A DNA stretch of 64,000 bases from Leptospiraceae bacterium (GTDB taxonomy: Bacteria > Spirochaetota > Leptospiria > Leptospirales > Leptospiraceae): the NCBI GenBank assembly GCA_016711485.1, contig JADJSX010000006.1, positions 1 to 64,000 on the forward strand, written 5' to 3'. The notes under the pieces are model-generated. The model was not told the DNA's origin. It ran no database searches and saw nothing but the letters and a program-made list of their open reading frames with translations. Below, in pieces: positions 19,399 through 27,782 of this stretch (position 1 is the stretch's first letter; every line of letters begins with the position of its first letter). Position numbers and translations under genes: made by a program.

Positions 19399-20250
19399 AT
19401 GAAAGTAACATATAAAGGAAAAGTGAGGGATGTATATGATTTGGGGGAATATTTGATATTATCCTCAACAGATCGTATTTCGGCTTTTGACTTTGTTTTC
19501 AACGAACCCGTAGTGAATAAGGGGAAAATTTTAAATACAATCTCTAATCTATGGTTTGATTTTTTTAAGGAAATTCCAAATCATATAGTTGAAACCGATT
19601 ATACTAAGTTTCCGGGCGAATATAATTCCAGAGAAGAATTAAAAGACCGGTCAGTCCTTGTAAAAAAATGCAAACGAATTGATTATGAATGTGTAGTACG
19701 CGGGTATCTTTCTGGTTCCGCATACAAAGAATTCAAAAATTCAGGAAAAATTGCAGGAGTTGATGTTGGAAGAAAATATTCTGAATCTGAAAAACTATCG
19801 GAACCGCTTTTTACTCCTGCCGTAAAAAATGATTCTGGACACGACGAAAACATCAGTGAGGAAGATTTAAAAAACCGAATTGGTATTGAATTATTTAATC
19901 AACTAAAAAATTACTCCCTCGAAATCTATACAACGGCAAGAAATAAAGTAAAAAAACAAGGTTTGATTTTGTGTGATACTAAATTTGAATTTGGATTTGA
20001 TGAAGGTAAAGTGATATTGATAGATGAGTTATTGACTCCTGATTCCTCTCGTTATTGGGATATCAATACTTATTCCATTGGAACTTCTCCTCCAAGTTAC
20101 GATAAACAAATATTGCGTAACTACTTGGAAAAAATAGAATGGAATAAAAATCCACCAGTGCCTAAGTTGCCAGATAGTATTATTCAAGAACTATTAATAA
20201 AATATAACGAATTACAGGAAAAAATTACAAAATGTTTATCGGAAAAGTAA
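19399..20250 (+). CDS. purC: SAICAR synthetase
   Basis: 283 residues. Joins CAIR and aspartate with ATP to make SAICAR in purine synthesis. Family motifs: YKGKVRDVYDLG at the N-terminus, STDRISAFDFVF, ECVVRGYLSGSAYKEF, LCDTKFEFGF and ELLTPDSSRYW. The ATG follows a GGAG-type site. Its end overlaps purS by 19 bases, indicating translational coupling in a purC-purS-purQ operon. Confidence 0.96.
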   Translation: MKVTYKGKVRDVYDLGEYLILSSTDRISAFDFVFNEPVVNKGKILNTISNLWFDFFKEIPNHIVETDYTKFPGEYNSREELKDRSVLVKKCKRIDYECVVRGYLSGSAYKEFKNSGKIAGVDVGRKYSESEKLSEPLFTPAVKNDSGHDENISEEDLKNRIGIELFNQLKNYSLEIYTTARNKVKKQGLILCDTKFEFGFDEGKVILIDELLTPDSSRYWDINTYSIGTSPPSYDKQILRNYLEKIEWNKNPPVPKLPDSIIQELLIKYNELQEKITKCLSEK

Positions 20251-20480
20251 ATATCACTCTCAAAGAATCCGTTCTCGACCCACAAGGAACCACCGTAAAA
20301 AAAGTATTACATGATATGGGAGAGGACATGGTAGCCGATCTTAGAATTGGAAAATACATCGAATTAAAATTAAACTCAAAAGATTTACATACTGCTCGAC
20401 AGGATGCAGATAGACTCTGCAAAAAGTTACTCGTAAATGGGGTAATTGAGACGTATTCGCTAGAGGTCGTCGCTTTATGA
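20232..20480 (+). CDS. purS: FGAM synthase subunit PurS
   Basis: 82 residues. The small subunit that, with PurQ and the small form of PurL, makes formylglycinamidine ribonucleotide. It shows the family pattern: strand GKVNITLKESVLDPQG, helix VKKVLHDMG, GKYIELKL, and the C-terminal ETYSLEVV. It overlaps purC upstream and purQ downstream (ATGA), so the three are made together. Confidence 0.92.
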   Translation: MFIGKVNITLKESVLDPQGTTVKKVLHDMGEDMVADLRIGKYIELKLNSKDLHTARQDADRLCKKLLVNGVIETYSLEVVAL

Positions 20481-21139
20481 AAACTGCCGTTATCCGTTTT
20501 CCTGGATCGAATTGCGATCGAGACATTGCTGAAATTCTTACAAAGTACTACAACCACAAAGTAACATATATTTGGCATAAGGATAGTTTTGAAAAAGATT
20601 ACGATTTAGTTGTAATTCCGGGTGGGTTTTCTTACGGAGATTATCTGCGTTGTGGAGCATTAGCACGATTTTCCCCTGCAATGCTCTCTCTTAAAAATCA
20701 TATTGACTCAGGAAGATTGGTTCTTGGAATTTGCAATGGATTTCAAATTTTAGTAGAATCCGGTTTACTCCCAGGTGCGTTAACTCGTAATAAATCACTG
20801 AAACATATTTGTAAAAACGTAAAATTAAAAATTGGATCAAACGAGAATACCTTAACTAAAAAGATCGATTCTAATCGAATTTTAGATATTCCTATTTCTC
20901 ATGGGGAAGGATCTTTTTTTGCAGAAGCCGATACACTAAAAATGCTTTCTGATGAAAATAGAGTTTTATTTCGATATCACGATGAAAATCCAAATGGTTC
21001 TGTAGATGATATTGCAGGAATAACTTCAAAAGATTTTAAAATTGCTGGACTCATGCCACACCCAGAGAGAGCTATTGAGGAAATTTCAGGCAGTACGGAT
21101 GGAAGAATTATTTTTGATTCTTTTTTTCAATTTGAATAA
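20477..21139 (+). CDS. purQ: FGAM synthase glutaminase subunit PurQ
   Basis: 220 residues, class I glutamine amidotransferase. Releases ammonia from glutamine for PurL. The nucleophile Cys is in LGICNGFQIL, and the catalytic His-Glu pair is in LMPHPERA. The N-terminal KTAVIRFPGSNCDRD and GGFSYGDYLRCGA are typical of PurQ. The small-PurL partner is not in the window. Confidence 0.95.
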   Translation: MKTAVIRFPGSNCDRDIAEILTKYYNHKVTYIWHKDSFEKDYDLVVIPGGFSYGDYLRCGALARFSPAMLSLKNHIDSGRLVLGICNGFQILVESGLLPGALTRNKSLKHICKNVKLKIGSNENTLTKKIDSNRILDIPISHGEGSFFAEADTLKMLSDENRVLFRYHDENPNGSVDDIAGITSKDFKIAGLMPHPERAIEEISGSTDGRIIFDSFFQFE

Positions 21140-21229
21140 ACTATACAGATTTTATTTAATCGTTGTACAAGGCTTTTATATAAAAGTGGATTCGTATGTA
21201 CTATTTCGACCTATCCCAATTTGTAAGAT

Positions 21230-21254
21230 GCAATTCTTTTTGAGAAATGGTATA
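21230..21254 (+). repeat. 25-base repeat, left copy (inverted pair around glgC)
   Basis: Begins GCAATTCTTTTTGAGAAATG and ends in GTATA. The exact reverse complement lies at 22840-22864, so identical sequences in opposite orientation bracket glgC. A diverged version is at 24945-24964. Confidence 0.7.
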
Positions 21255-21367
21255 AATGCGATATGATTAATGTCATTGGAAATACTTTTCTAGAAGTGCA
21301 TTTTTTATTGCCTTTTTTAAGTAAAATAGAGACGAAAGTATAACTAGAGGAAAGGTTTAAAATTTTC

Positions 21368-22624
21368 ATGCAAATCACATCAAAAATACAGAAAAAAGTA
21401 ATTGTGCTCATTTTAGGAGGAGGTAAAGGAACTAGACTTCTTCCTTTAACCGAAAAACGCTCGAAACCGGCTGTTAGTTTCGGTGGAAAATACAGGCTAG
21501 TCGATATTCCTATTTCAAATGCACTCAATAGTGGATTTGAGCAGATTTTTGTCTTAACGCAGTTTAATTCTTATTCTCTCAATCGGCATATCTCTCGAAC
21601 TTATAATTTTCAATCTATTCACAAACAAGGTTTTGTTGAAATCATTGCAGCGGAGCAGACCATTTCCTCTGTTCGATGGTTTGAAGGAACGGCTGATGCT
21701 GTTCGAAAAGTTTTACCGCATATGGAAGACTATAAGTCGGATTATATCATTATTCTATCTGGTGACCAACTTTATAATATGGATTTAAACCAGTTTCTGA
21801 TTACACATCTTTCTGATCCAAGTAATCAAATGACAATTGCGGCAACTCCAGTTTCGGAAGATATTATTTCTGGACTAGGGATTTTGCGAAAAGACGAAGA
21901 AAATTGGACATCCGGATTTTACGAAAAACCGCAAGATTCTTCAGAAGTCGCATCCTTTCGGATGCCAAATGGTAACTACCTTGCTTCTATGGGTATTTAT
22001 TTATTTAATACAAATACTTTAAAAGAATTACTTGCTGATCCAAGTCTTACAGATTTTGGAAAGGAAATAATTCCTGGAGCCTTAAAAACCCACAAAGTTA
22101 AAACCTATGTATATGACGGCTATTGGGAAGATATTGGAACGATTCGCGCTTTTTATGAGGCAAACCTAATGTTAACTGATGATTTTCCTAAATTTAATCT
22201 TTATTTAGAAAATACTCCTTTCTTCACTCGTGCAAGATCACTTCCTCCAATCAAATTAAATAAGGCTAATGTGCATAAAGCGCTACTCTCGGAAGGCTGT
22301 ATCATAAACGATTGTACGATCATTCGATCTGTGATCGGAGTGCGGCAAGTAATAGATTCAGGCACACTCATTGAAAATTCCGTTGTTATGGGAGCGGATT
22401 CCTACGGATCGTCTGATAAAAAAGGATTAGGAATACCGGTCGGTATTGGAAAAAATTGTGAAATTAGAAACACAATTATTGATAAAGATTGTTATATCGG
22501 GGATAATGTAAAATTGATAAACAAAGAAAATCATGAAAACTTTGAAGACGATTTTGTAAAAATAGTAGATGGTATAATAATTGTTCCAAGGAGAAGTGCG
22601 ATTCCAAGTGGATATGAAATATAA
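21368..22624 (+). CDS. glgC: Glucose-1-phosphate adenylyltransferase
   Basis: 418 residues. Makes ADP-glucose for glycogen synthesis. Motifs: nucleotide-binding LILGGGKGTRLLPLT, KPAVSFGGKYRLVDIPISN, the sugar-phosphate site GTADAVR, a catalytic Asp in LSGDQLYNMD, and the C-terminal left-handed beta-helix (IINDCTIIRSVIGVR, ENSVVMGAD). Length is normal for bacterial GlgC. It is monocistronic and bracketed by a 25-base inverted repeat. No other glycogen gene is nearby. Confidence 0.94.
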   Translation: MQITSKIQKKVIVLILGGGKGTRLLPLTEKRSKPAVSFGGKYRLVDIPISNALNSGFEQIFVLTQFNSYSLNRHISRTYNFQSIHKQGFVEIIAAEQTISSVRWFEGTADAVRKVLPHMEDYKSDYIIILSGDQLYNMDLNQFLITHLSDPSNQMTIAATPVSEDIISGLGILRKDEENWTSGFYEKPQDSSEVASFRMPNGNYLASMGIYLFNTNTLKELLADPSLTDFGKEIIPGALKTHKVKTYVYDGYWEDIGTIRAFYEANLMLTDDFPKFNLYLENTPFFTRARSLPPIKLNKANVHKALLSEGCIINDCTIIRSVIGVRQVIDSGTLIENSVVMGADSYGSSDKKGLGIPVGIGKNCEIRNTIIDKDCYIGDNVKLINKENHENFEDDFVKIVDGIIIVPRRSAIPSGYEI

Positions 22625-22654
22625 TTCCAATTTCTCATAAAATCCTAGCGGGAC

Positions 22655-22742
22655 TGTGTAAAAGCATTGCCACGGAGGCACAGAGTCACAGAGAAATGCG
22701 GTTTCTTGGCATTCTGCGCTCAGAAATCTATGCTTTTACACA
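22655..22742. repeat. MITE-like or palindromic element downstream of glgC
   Basis: Perfect 12-base inverted ends, TGTGTAAAAGCA (22655-22666) and TGCTTTTACACA (22731-22742), enclose 64 bases that include the phrase CACGGAGGCACAGAGTCACA, a type of sequence repeated in many bacterial genomes. There is no coding potential I trust. It could be a non-autonomous mobile element or a transcript-end structure. Confidence 0.5.
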
Positions 22743-22839
22743 ACCCCAATACTAAAAAGTCTGATTTCCTTAACCGAATATTTTGTAAGGAAATCAGAAA
22801 AATTAGGTCATTCAAAAATAAAGTATTCTTTATATTTCT

Positions 22840-22864
22840 TATACCATTTCTCAAAAAGAATTGC
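22840..22864 (-). repeat. 25-base repeat, right copy (inverted pair around glgC)
   Basis: Exact reverse complement of 21230-21254. The rest of the gene-free stretch 22625-23036 holds this copy, the MITE-like element at 22655-22742, and a partial echo (AGAAATGGTATA near 22887) of the same repeat; I see nothing else in it. Confidence 0.7.
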
Positions 22865-23036
22865 GTCTAAACAATTCAAATAAGTAGAAATGGTATATAT
22901 AAATTCAAAATCCAGCGTATTTTAAAGATTCAAATAAAGAGAAACTCATATTTTTAGGTAGTTTTAATGCAATTGATTCTGAAAAAAAAATCTAACTATC
23001 AAAAAACTTACGGCTACATTTTAAGTGTATATTGGA

Positions 23037-24107
23037 ATGAGACAGTTAACAATACAATTTAAAATCCTTGCTTTTTTGTTTTTCCTATGTTTTTCTTCTT
23101 CTATGTTTGGCTCGGAATTAAAAGAAGATGAAGATGTGATTATTTTTCCAAGTTACATATATCTTGATTCTACATCGAAAATTTTGAAATCCAAAATTCA
23201 CATTCAGGTATTTAAGAAAAAAGAGGATTCCCTAAAACGCAAGGTTTTCATTGAATTTCTAAAAAATTACATTCAAATAGAAGATTCAAAAAACTCTAAA
23301 ATTTTAGAAGAAAGACTACGTTGGTTTTTAGTCGATAACAAAAGAAATAAAAAAATTTCTGTAACTATTTTGGGAGAAAGTTACCTATTAAAGGAAACTG
23401 AGGCTAATGGTCATTCTATTACAGAAATTTCCATTCCAAGTGAAAAAATCGGCCAACAAGAATTAGTCGAAAAAAAAATAAAAATAAAAATAATTTCATC
23501 TAAAAATAATAATAATTTATATGAAGGGATTTTATTTATTATTCCTGAAGAAGCTAATTGTGTAATCTCTGATATAGATGATACCGTAAAAATTAGTGAT
23601 GTGAGAAATAAAAAAAATCTAATTCAAAATAGTTTTGTAAACCCATTTCAAACTGTGCAGGGAATGCAGAAAATTTATTCCAATTGGCAATCTTCCAAAG
23701 TAGATTGTTTTGTATTTGTCAGTGCTAGTCCTTGGCAAATATATCCTATTTTGTCTACTTTTTTTATAGAAGAACAATTTCCACTTTCCCTGTATTTCAT
23801 GAAATACTTTAGAATGAAGGATTCTAGTTTTTTAAATTTATTTGAAAAACCAGAGAGCTATAAATTCGAAACAATTGAACCATTAATACAAGAATGGAAA
23901 AGGGTTAATTTTATCTTAGTAGGTGACTCAGGTGAGAAAGATCCAGAAGCCTATGCAAAGCTCATTCGAAAGTATCCAGATAGAATAACGAAGGTTTTTA
24001 TTAGAAAAGCATACGAGGAAAATCTGGAAGATAGAATTAAAACTGTTTTTCAAGATATTCCAAAGGAAAAATACATGTTTTTTCAAAATTCAAATGAGAT
24101 AAAATAA
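23037..24107 (+). CDS. App1-like phosphatase (DUF2183 family), exported
   Basis: 356 residues from ATG 23037 (a GTG at 23025 is in frame but would precede the signal peptide). The signal peptide ILAFLFFLCFSSSMFG is followed by a beta-rich domain and, from about residue 175, the HAD-like phosphatase core. The nucleophile motif is SDIDDTVK. FVSASPWQIYP and LVGDSGEKDPEAY supply the remaining family motifs. App1 in yeast is a phosphatidate phosphatase; bacterial members are presumed lipid or sugar phosphatases. Export suggests a periplasmic phospholipid-type substrate, which is inference. Confidence 0.8.
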   Translation: MRQLTIQFKILAFLFFLCFSSSMFGSELKEDEDVIIFPSYIYLDSTSKILKSKIHIQVFKKKEDSLKRKVFIEFLKNYIQIEDSKNSKILEERLRWFLVDNKRNKKISVTILGESYLLKETEANGHSITEISIPSEKIGQQELVEKKIKIKIISSKNNNNLYEGILFIIPEEANCVISDIDDTVKISDVRNKKNLIQNSFVNPFQTVQGMQKIYSNWQSSKVDCFVFVSASPWQIYPILSTFFIEEQFPLSLYFMKYFRMKDSSFLNLFEKPESYKFETIEPLIQEWKRVNFILVGDSGEKDPEAYAKLIRKYPDRITKVFIRKAYEENLEDRIKTVFQDIPKEKYMFFQNSNEIK

Positions 24108-24149
24108 TACTGGAAAAAAATTAAGGTTCCTCGAAAATACGCGTAACCT

Positions 24150-24944
24150 ATGAAATCTTCTATACGTATTTTTTTTGAAAAACTTCATCCTTGGGGACCC
24201 TATATCCCTATTTCTAAAAAAGAATATTTTTTACATATTATTCTTTTTTTGGATTTAGTTTTTTTTCTTTTTCTAAATTCCTATGAAGCGTTTTTACCAA
24301 GAATTTATTCTGGTGTTTCTTTTTTATTTGATATGTTTGTTGTAACACTCTGGGGAATTCAAGTTATTTTTAAGATTGGGCGTTCTCAGAATAAATTCGA
24401 TTTTATTTCGACTAATTGGTATTTGCTCCCAGGTCTTGTGCCATTTCCTATTTTTCGTTTTTTCCTTATATTAGCTACAATTAAGTTAGTCATTATTACT
24501 TATAAATTTATCAAACGCGGCGAAAAGGATACAAAACAATTTACGTCACGGGAACTTAATTTTCGGTTTATCGATTTATTTGTCGATGCCATTTCTGATG
24601 CGATTTTTCTTCGGTCTTTAGAACGAGTAGAAGAGGTCGTCGAAAAAATGGACTTTCAAGATTTAACAAAAGATATTCTCGCAAAAAATAAACAAGATCT
24701 AGGTAGGGTGGTAAAGGAATCATTCGAATCTAAAAATTTTGTAAAAAGAATCAATACACTACCATTTATGACGGAAGTAACAGGTAGAGTAAGTGATGAA
24801 ATCACTGAAGTTCTACTGGAAACACTCAGCACAAAGGTTGTGGGAAGTATGTTAAAAGAGGTTAATCTTCGTTTGCTTCATGTAATGGATGATAGAGTTC
24901 GAAAATTAAGTTTAGACAGAATTACGGAAGAAGAAAAGGAATAA
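24150..24944 (+). CDS. Four-helix membrane protein with cytoplasmic coiled region
   Basis: 264 residues, not firmly recognised. Three or four membrane helices lie between about 25 and 120 (YFLHIILFLDLVFFLFL; FLFDMFVVTLWGIQVIF; FFLILATIKLVIITYKF). The rest, from about 125, is soluble and helical (FVDAISDAIFLRSLERVEEVVEKMD). The outline resembles a voltage-sensor-like or ion-channel-like module without a visible pore, but no motif proves this. It starts 42 bases after the App1-like gene on the same strand and may be in its transcript. Confidence 0.6.
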   Translation: MKSSIRIFFEKLHPWGPYIPISKKEYFLHIILFLDLVFFLFLNSYEAFLPRIYSGVSFLFDMFVVTLWGIQVIFKIGRSQNKFDFISTNWYLLPGLVPFPIFRFFLILATIKLVIITYKFIKRGEKDTKQFTSRELNFRFIDLFVDAISDAIFLRSLERVEEVVEKMDFQDLTKDILAKNKQDLGRVVKESFESKNFVKRINTLPFMTEVTGRVSDEITEVLLETLSTKVVGSMLKEVNLRLLHVMDDRVRKLSLDRITEEEKE

Positions 24945-24964
24945 TATACCAATCTCAAAAAGAA
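24945..24964 (-). repeat. Diverged third copy of the glgC-flanking repeat
   Basis: TATACCAATCTCAAAAAGAA differs from the corresponding part of 22840-22864 by one substitution and a one-base gap. It lies directly after a stop codon. Confidence 0.4.
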
Positions 24965-25031
24965 AATACTCATTCGTTTTGAAGAGAGACTCGTGATAAC
25001 TATTTTTGGAAATTGGGAATTCTGAACTTTT

Positions 25032-25844
25032 TTAAAATACAAAATTACTTTTGGAATTCAGTATATAAGCTTTGTAGATAAATGATAAAAGTATTCCAAA
25101 TCCAAAAAAGAATCCCATAGGAATTGGTTTATTTCGAATATTCTCGCCTTTTTTTCGAGCTAAAAAAGCCCAGGTAATTGCAAATATGTAGGATGAGTTC
25201 AAAAAAATAATCCAATATGGGTGACCACAGAGAAATGCGTAAATTGGTGCAAAAATCACATCGCCCAATCCAATTCCTTTTGGATATATAATCCAAAGAA
25301 TTACATACATTCCTACAAATCCGCCCAATACAGCGTAATCATAAATGTCTGGAAATTGTTCGTATAAATAAAAGTTTGATAGAACTCCAAAAAAAAGTAT
25401 AAACGGCAAATTCTCATAATCCAAAGAAAATTTTTTATAATCCGTTATCATAGAAACTAGGACATGTCCCAATAAAAAAAGGAATGCAAATGAAAAAAGT
25501 AAATTATTTGTAAAATAAAATAAAATACAAAATAGAACACCAAAAATAAATTCAATTAGCGGGTAATGATATGAAACGTTAACTCCACAAGTTTTGCATT
25601 TCCCGAATGCAAATAAATAACCTAATACTGGAAAAAGGGAAATTGCTTTAATATTTGTATTACAGTTTTCACATGCACTTGGTTTGGAAAATATGATTTT
25701 CCATTTTTCTGAAAATGAGTATTTTTTCCTAATTGGAGAATAAAAATACTTTAAAATTCTTTCTCCCAGAGTTGTATAAAAACTAGCAAGTGACGCCGCG
25801 ATTAGAAAACCATAAAAATAAAAAATAAGTTCTATACTAAGCAA
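25032..25844 (-). CDS. pilD: Prepilin peptidase (A24 family)
   Basis: 270 residues, polytopic. Cuts and usually N-methylates type IV prepilins. Two CxxC pairs (CENC and CKTC) form the cytoplasmic zinc site after the first helix. The two catalytic Asp regions are MITDYKKFSLDYENLP and the GxGD motif in KGIGLGDVIFAP. At least seven membrane helices are visible. It overlaps the upstream aminotransferase gene by 8 bases. No pilus structural genes are in the window. Confidence 0.88.
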   Translation of the reverse strand: MLSIELIFYFYGFLIAASLASFYTTLGERILKYFYSPIRKKYSFSEKWKIIFSKPSACENCNTNIKAISLFPVLGYLFAFGKCKTCGVNVSYHYPLIEFIFGVLFCILFYFTNNLLFSFAFLFLLGHVLVSMITDYKKFSLDYENLPFILFFGVLSNFYLYEQFPDIYDYAVLGGFVGMYVILWIIYPKGIGLGDVIFAPIYAFLCGHPYWIIFLNSSYIFAITWAFLARKKGENIRNKPIPMGFFFGFGILLSFIYKAYILNSKSNFVF

Positions 25845-26931
25845 GGTCTTGTAAAGATTTCATCCCTTTTTCGAGTGTGTCCATTGTATTGGCAAAACTA
25901 ATTCGTATATAGTCATGGCTTTCATTGAAAATAAATCCTGGAACTACGATTAGTTTTTTTTCGAGGACGGCTCGTTTCACAAAATCTTCATCGTTTCCTT
26001 TTATTTTTACGAAAAAATAGAATGCACCAGCACTTTTTGAAATATTGTAATAGTTCTTTAGTGATTCGTATACAAAATCTCTTTTAGTTTTGTAGTCTTC
26101 GATATAGGAAGTCATATCCGTTTTTAATGCTTCTAAACCTGCATACTGTGTAGTAGAGGGAGCACAGACAATCGTGTATTGTTGCAGTGTGGTTAATACC
26201 TTAATAACCTCTTCAGATGCAAGGATTGACGCAAGCCTGAGTCCTGTCATACTATAAGTTTTAGAAAACCCAGAGAGTGTAATTGTTTTTTCGTAAAAAG
26301 AGCCAACTGATAAAAACTTTTTATCATAATCAAATAATTCATAAATTTCATCCGAGATCAGGTAAGAATCATTAGCCTCTGCTAGTTCGGCTAATAATTC
26401 AAGTTGTTCCTTTGTCATTATATAACCGGTAGGGTTAGATGGATTGGAATAAATAATTAGTTTTAAGTTTTGGAATTTTAATTTTTGAATATCTTCCTTT
26501 GTAAATTTTTCATCCAGAGTTGTAATTTTTGCTCCATGAAATTTTAACATTGACGGATACATTAAAAAATAAGGGGAAATAACTAAACATTCATCGCCTG
26601 TATTTACTAATGCAGAAAATAATAATAATAGGGCAGAGCTGATTCCTGAAGTAACAAGTAGTCTAGAAGGAGTCGCATATGTAATACGATTTACTGTTTC
26701 ATACTTTTGGACCAATGCTTCTTTTAACTCAGGAATACCACCCGTTAATGTATAGGCAGTTTTACCATTATTAGCCGCTCTATTGAGAGCTTCGATTATA
26801 TTGGGAGGACAAGGAAAATGAGGTTGTCCTATAGACAGATTAATCGGATTTTGAAGAGATGCCGCTAATTCAAATGCCTTACGTATAGGAGACGTGTCTA
26901 ATCCCAGAACGTTAGTGGAAAAAGTTTTCAT
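25837..26931 (-). CDS. PLP-dependent aminotransferase, class I/II
   Basis: 364 residues, fold type I. The Schiff-base Lys is in LSGFSKTYSMTGLRL. Other landmarks are SNPSNPTGY, the PLP-ring Asp in LISDEIYELF, and the C-terminal Arg in YIRISFANT. The N-terminus PINLSIGQPHFPCPPNI is typical of aspartate- or aromatic-type enzymes. The exact substrate cannot be deduced. It lies in a minus-strand cluster with a lipoprotein upstream and pilD downstream. Confidence 0.88.
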   Translation of the reverse strand: MKTFSTNVLGLDTSPIRKAFELAASLQNPINLSIGQPHFPCPPNIIEALNRAANNGKTAYTLTGGIPELKEALVQKYETVNRITYATPSRLLVTSGISSALLLLFSALVNTGDECLVISPYFLMYPSMLKFHGAKITTLDEKFTKEDIQKLKFQNLKLIIYSNPSNPTGYIMTKEQLELLAELAEANDSYLISDEIYELFDYDKKFLSVGSFYEKTITLSGFSKTYSMTGLRLASILASEEVIKVLTTLQQYTIVCAPSTTQYAGLEALKTDMTSYIEDYKTKRDFVYESLKNYYNISKSAGAFYFFVKIKGNDEDFVKRAVLEKKLIVVPGFIFNESHDYIRISFANTMDTLEKGMKSLQDLA

Positions 26932-26943
26932 TGATTGCTCTAC

Positions 26944-27471
26944 TTATTTATTGTTAATTCTTGCAGTTTTTTTCGGGTTTTCAATTAGCTCAAGGTTCCC
27001 ATTTTCATATCGATAAGTAACGGGCGCGTATTCCATTACGGAATCAAATGTAAAAGTAACGAAATCCCCATTATCCTGTACATCGGGAATATCATTGCAA
27101 TTTCCAATTTCTGGAAAAGTTTTATGCTTCCCATCCGTGTTCAATGTTATAACTAAAAATTTTGCAGGGCATTCAGAATTGTCATCAAAAGATTCCACAG
27201 TGAATAAAAACATATCTGCAGTACTTAATTGGATAATTTGATTCAGTTGTACTAATTGAAGATTTGCGGATTCATACACATCATCATTTTTGAATACAAT
27301 TCGTTTAATCAGTTTCCCATCCAATATTTGATCGAACATTTTGAATTCTCCGAATCGAGAGGAGATTAACTCAAATTCTTCTGGGATATATTTTTTCCTG
27401 CATCCTTCGACTAGGAGCGCAGTGGATAAAACTAATAAAAGGCTGAATAAGTATTTGAAAAATAATTTCAT
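26944..27471 (-). CDS. Small lipoprotein of unknown function
   Basis: 175 residues from the ATG at 27471, which has a GAGG site 5 bases upstream; an in-frame upstream ATG at 27576 would bury the signal peptide. The signal sequence FKYLFSLLLVLSTALLVEGC ends at a lipobox Cys. The mature part is beta-rich with paired Cys (NSECPAKF and IGNCNDIP) that could form a disulphide. Not recognised. It is upstream of the aminotransferase by 12 bases. Confidence 0.65.
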   Translation of the reverse strand: MKLFFKYLFSLLLVLSTALLVEGCRKKYIPEEFELISSRFGEFKMFDQILDGKLIKRIVFKNDDVYESANLQLVQLNQIIQLSTADMFLFTVESFDDNSECPAKFLVITLNTDGKHKTFPEIGNCNDIPDVQDNGDFVTFTFDSVMEYAPVTYRYENGNLELIENPKKTARINNK

Positions 27472-27782
27472 AAAATCCTCTTTGTTTATGTCGCACAGAA
27501 AGACAATTTTCAATTTCGACATTGGAGTCTTTCTCATGGTAATTAAAATTAATAGAAAATGCAAATCATTTTCCATCTATATAGTATATTTCGACTTTTA
27601 AAATTCCAATATTATCCTATATATTAAAAAATAAAATCTATAGTGAATAAATTCTGTTTCATAAAAATGAATATATTTGACTATAATGTACTAAATTTTA
27701 AAAAATAATATCGATTTAATTCTAGAAAGTCCTATTTGGGCAATAAGTTAACGATTTAATAAATAATGGTCAGGATAACTGA

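Noticed and set aside
22667..22870. 67-codon open frame downstream of glgC
   Set aside because: It overlaps the inverted-repeat element and the 25-base repeat, has low-complexity composition and no ribosome-binding site.
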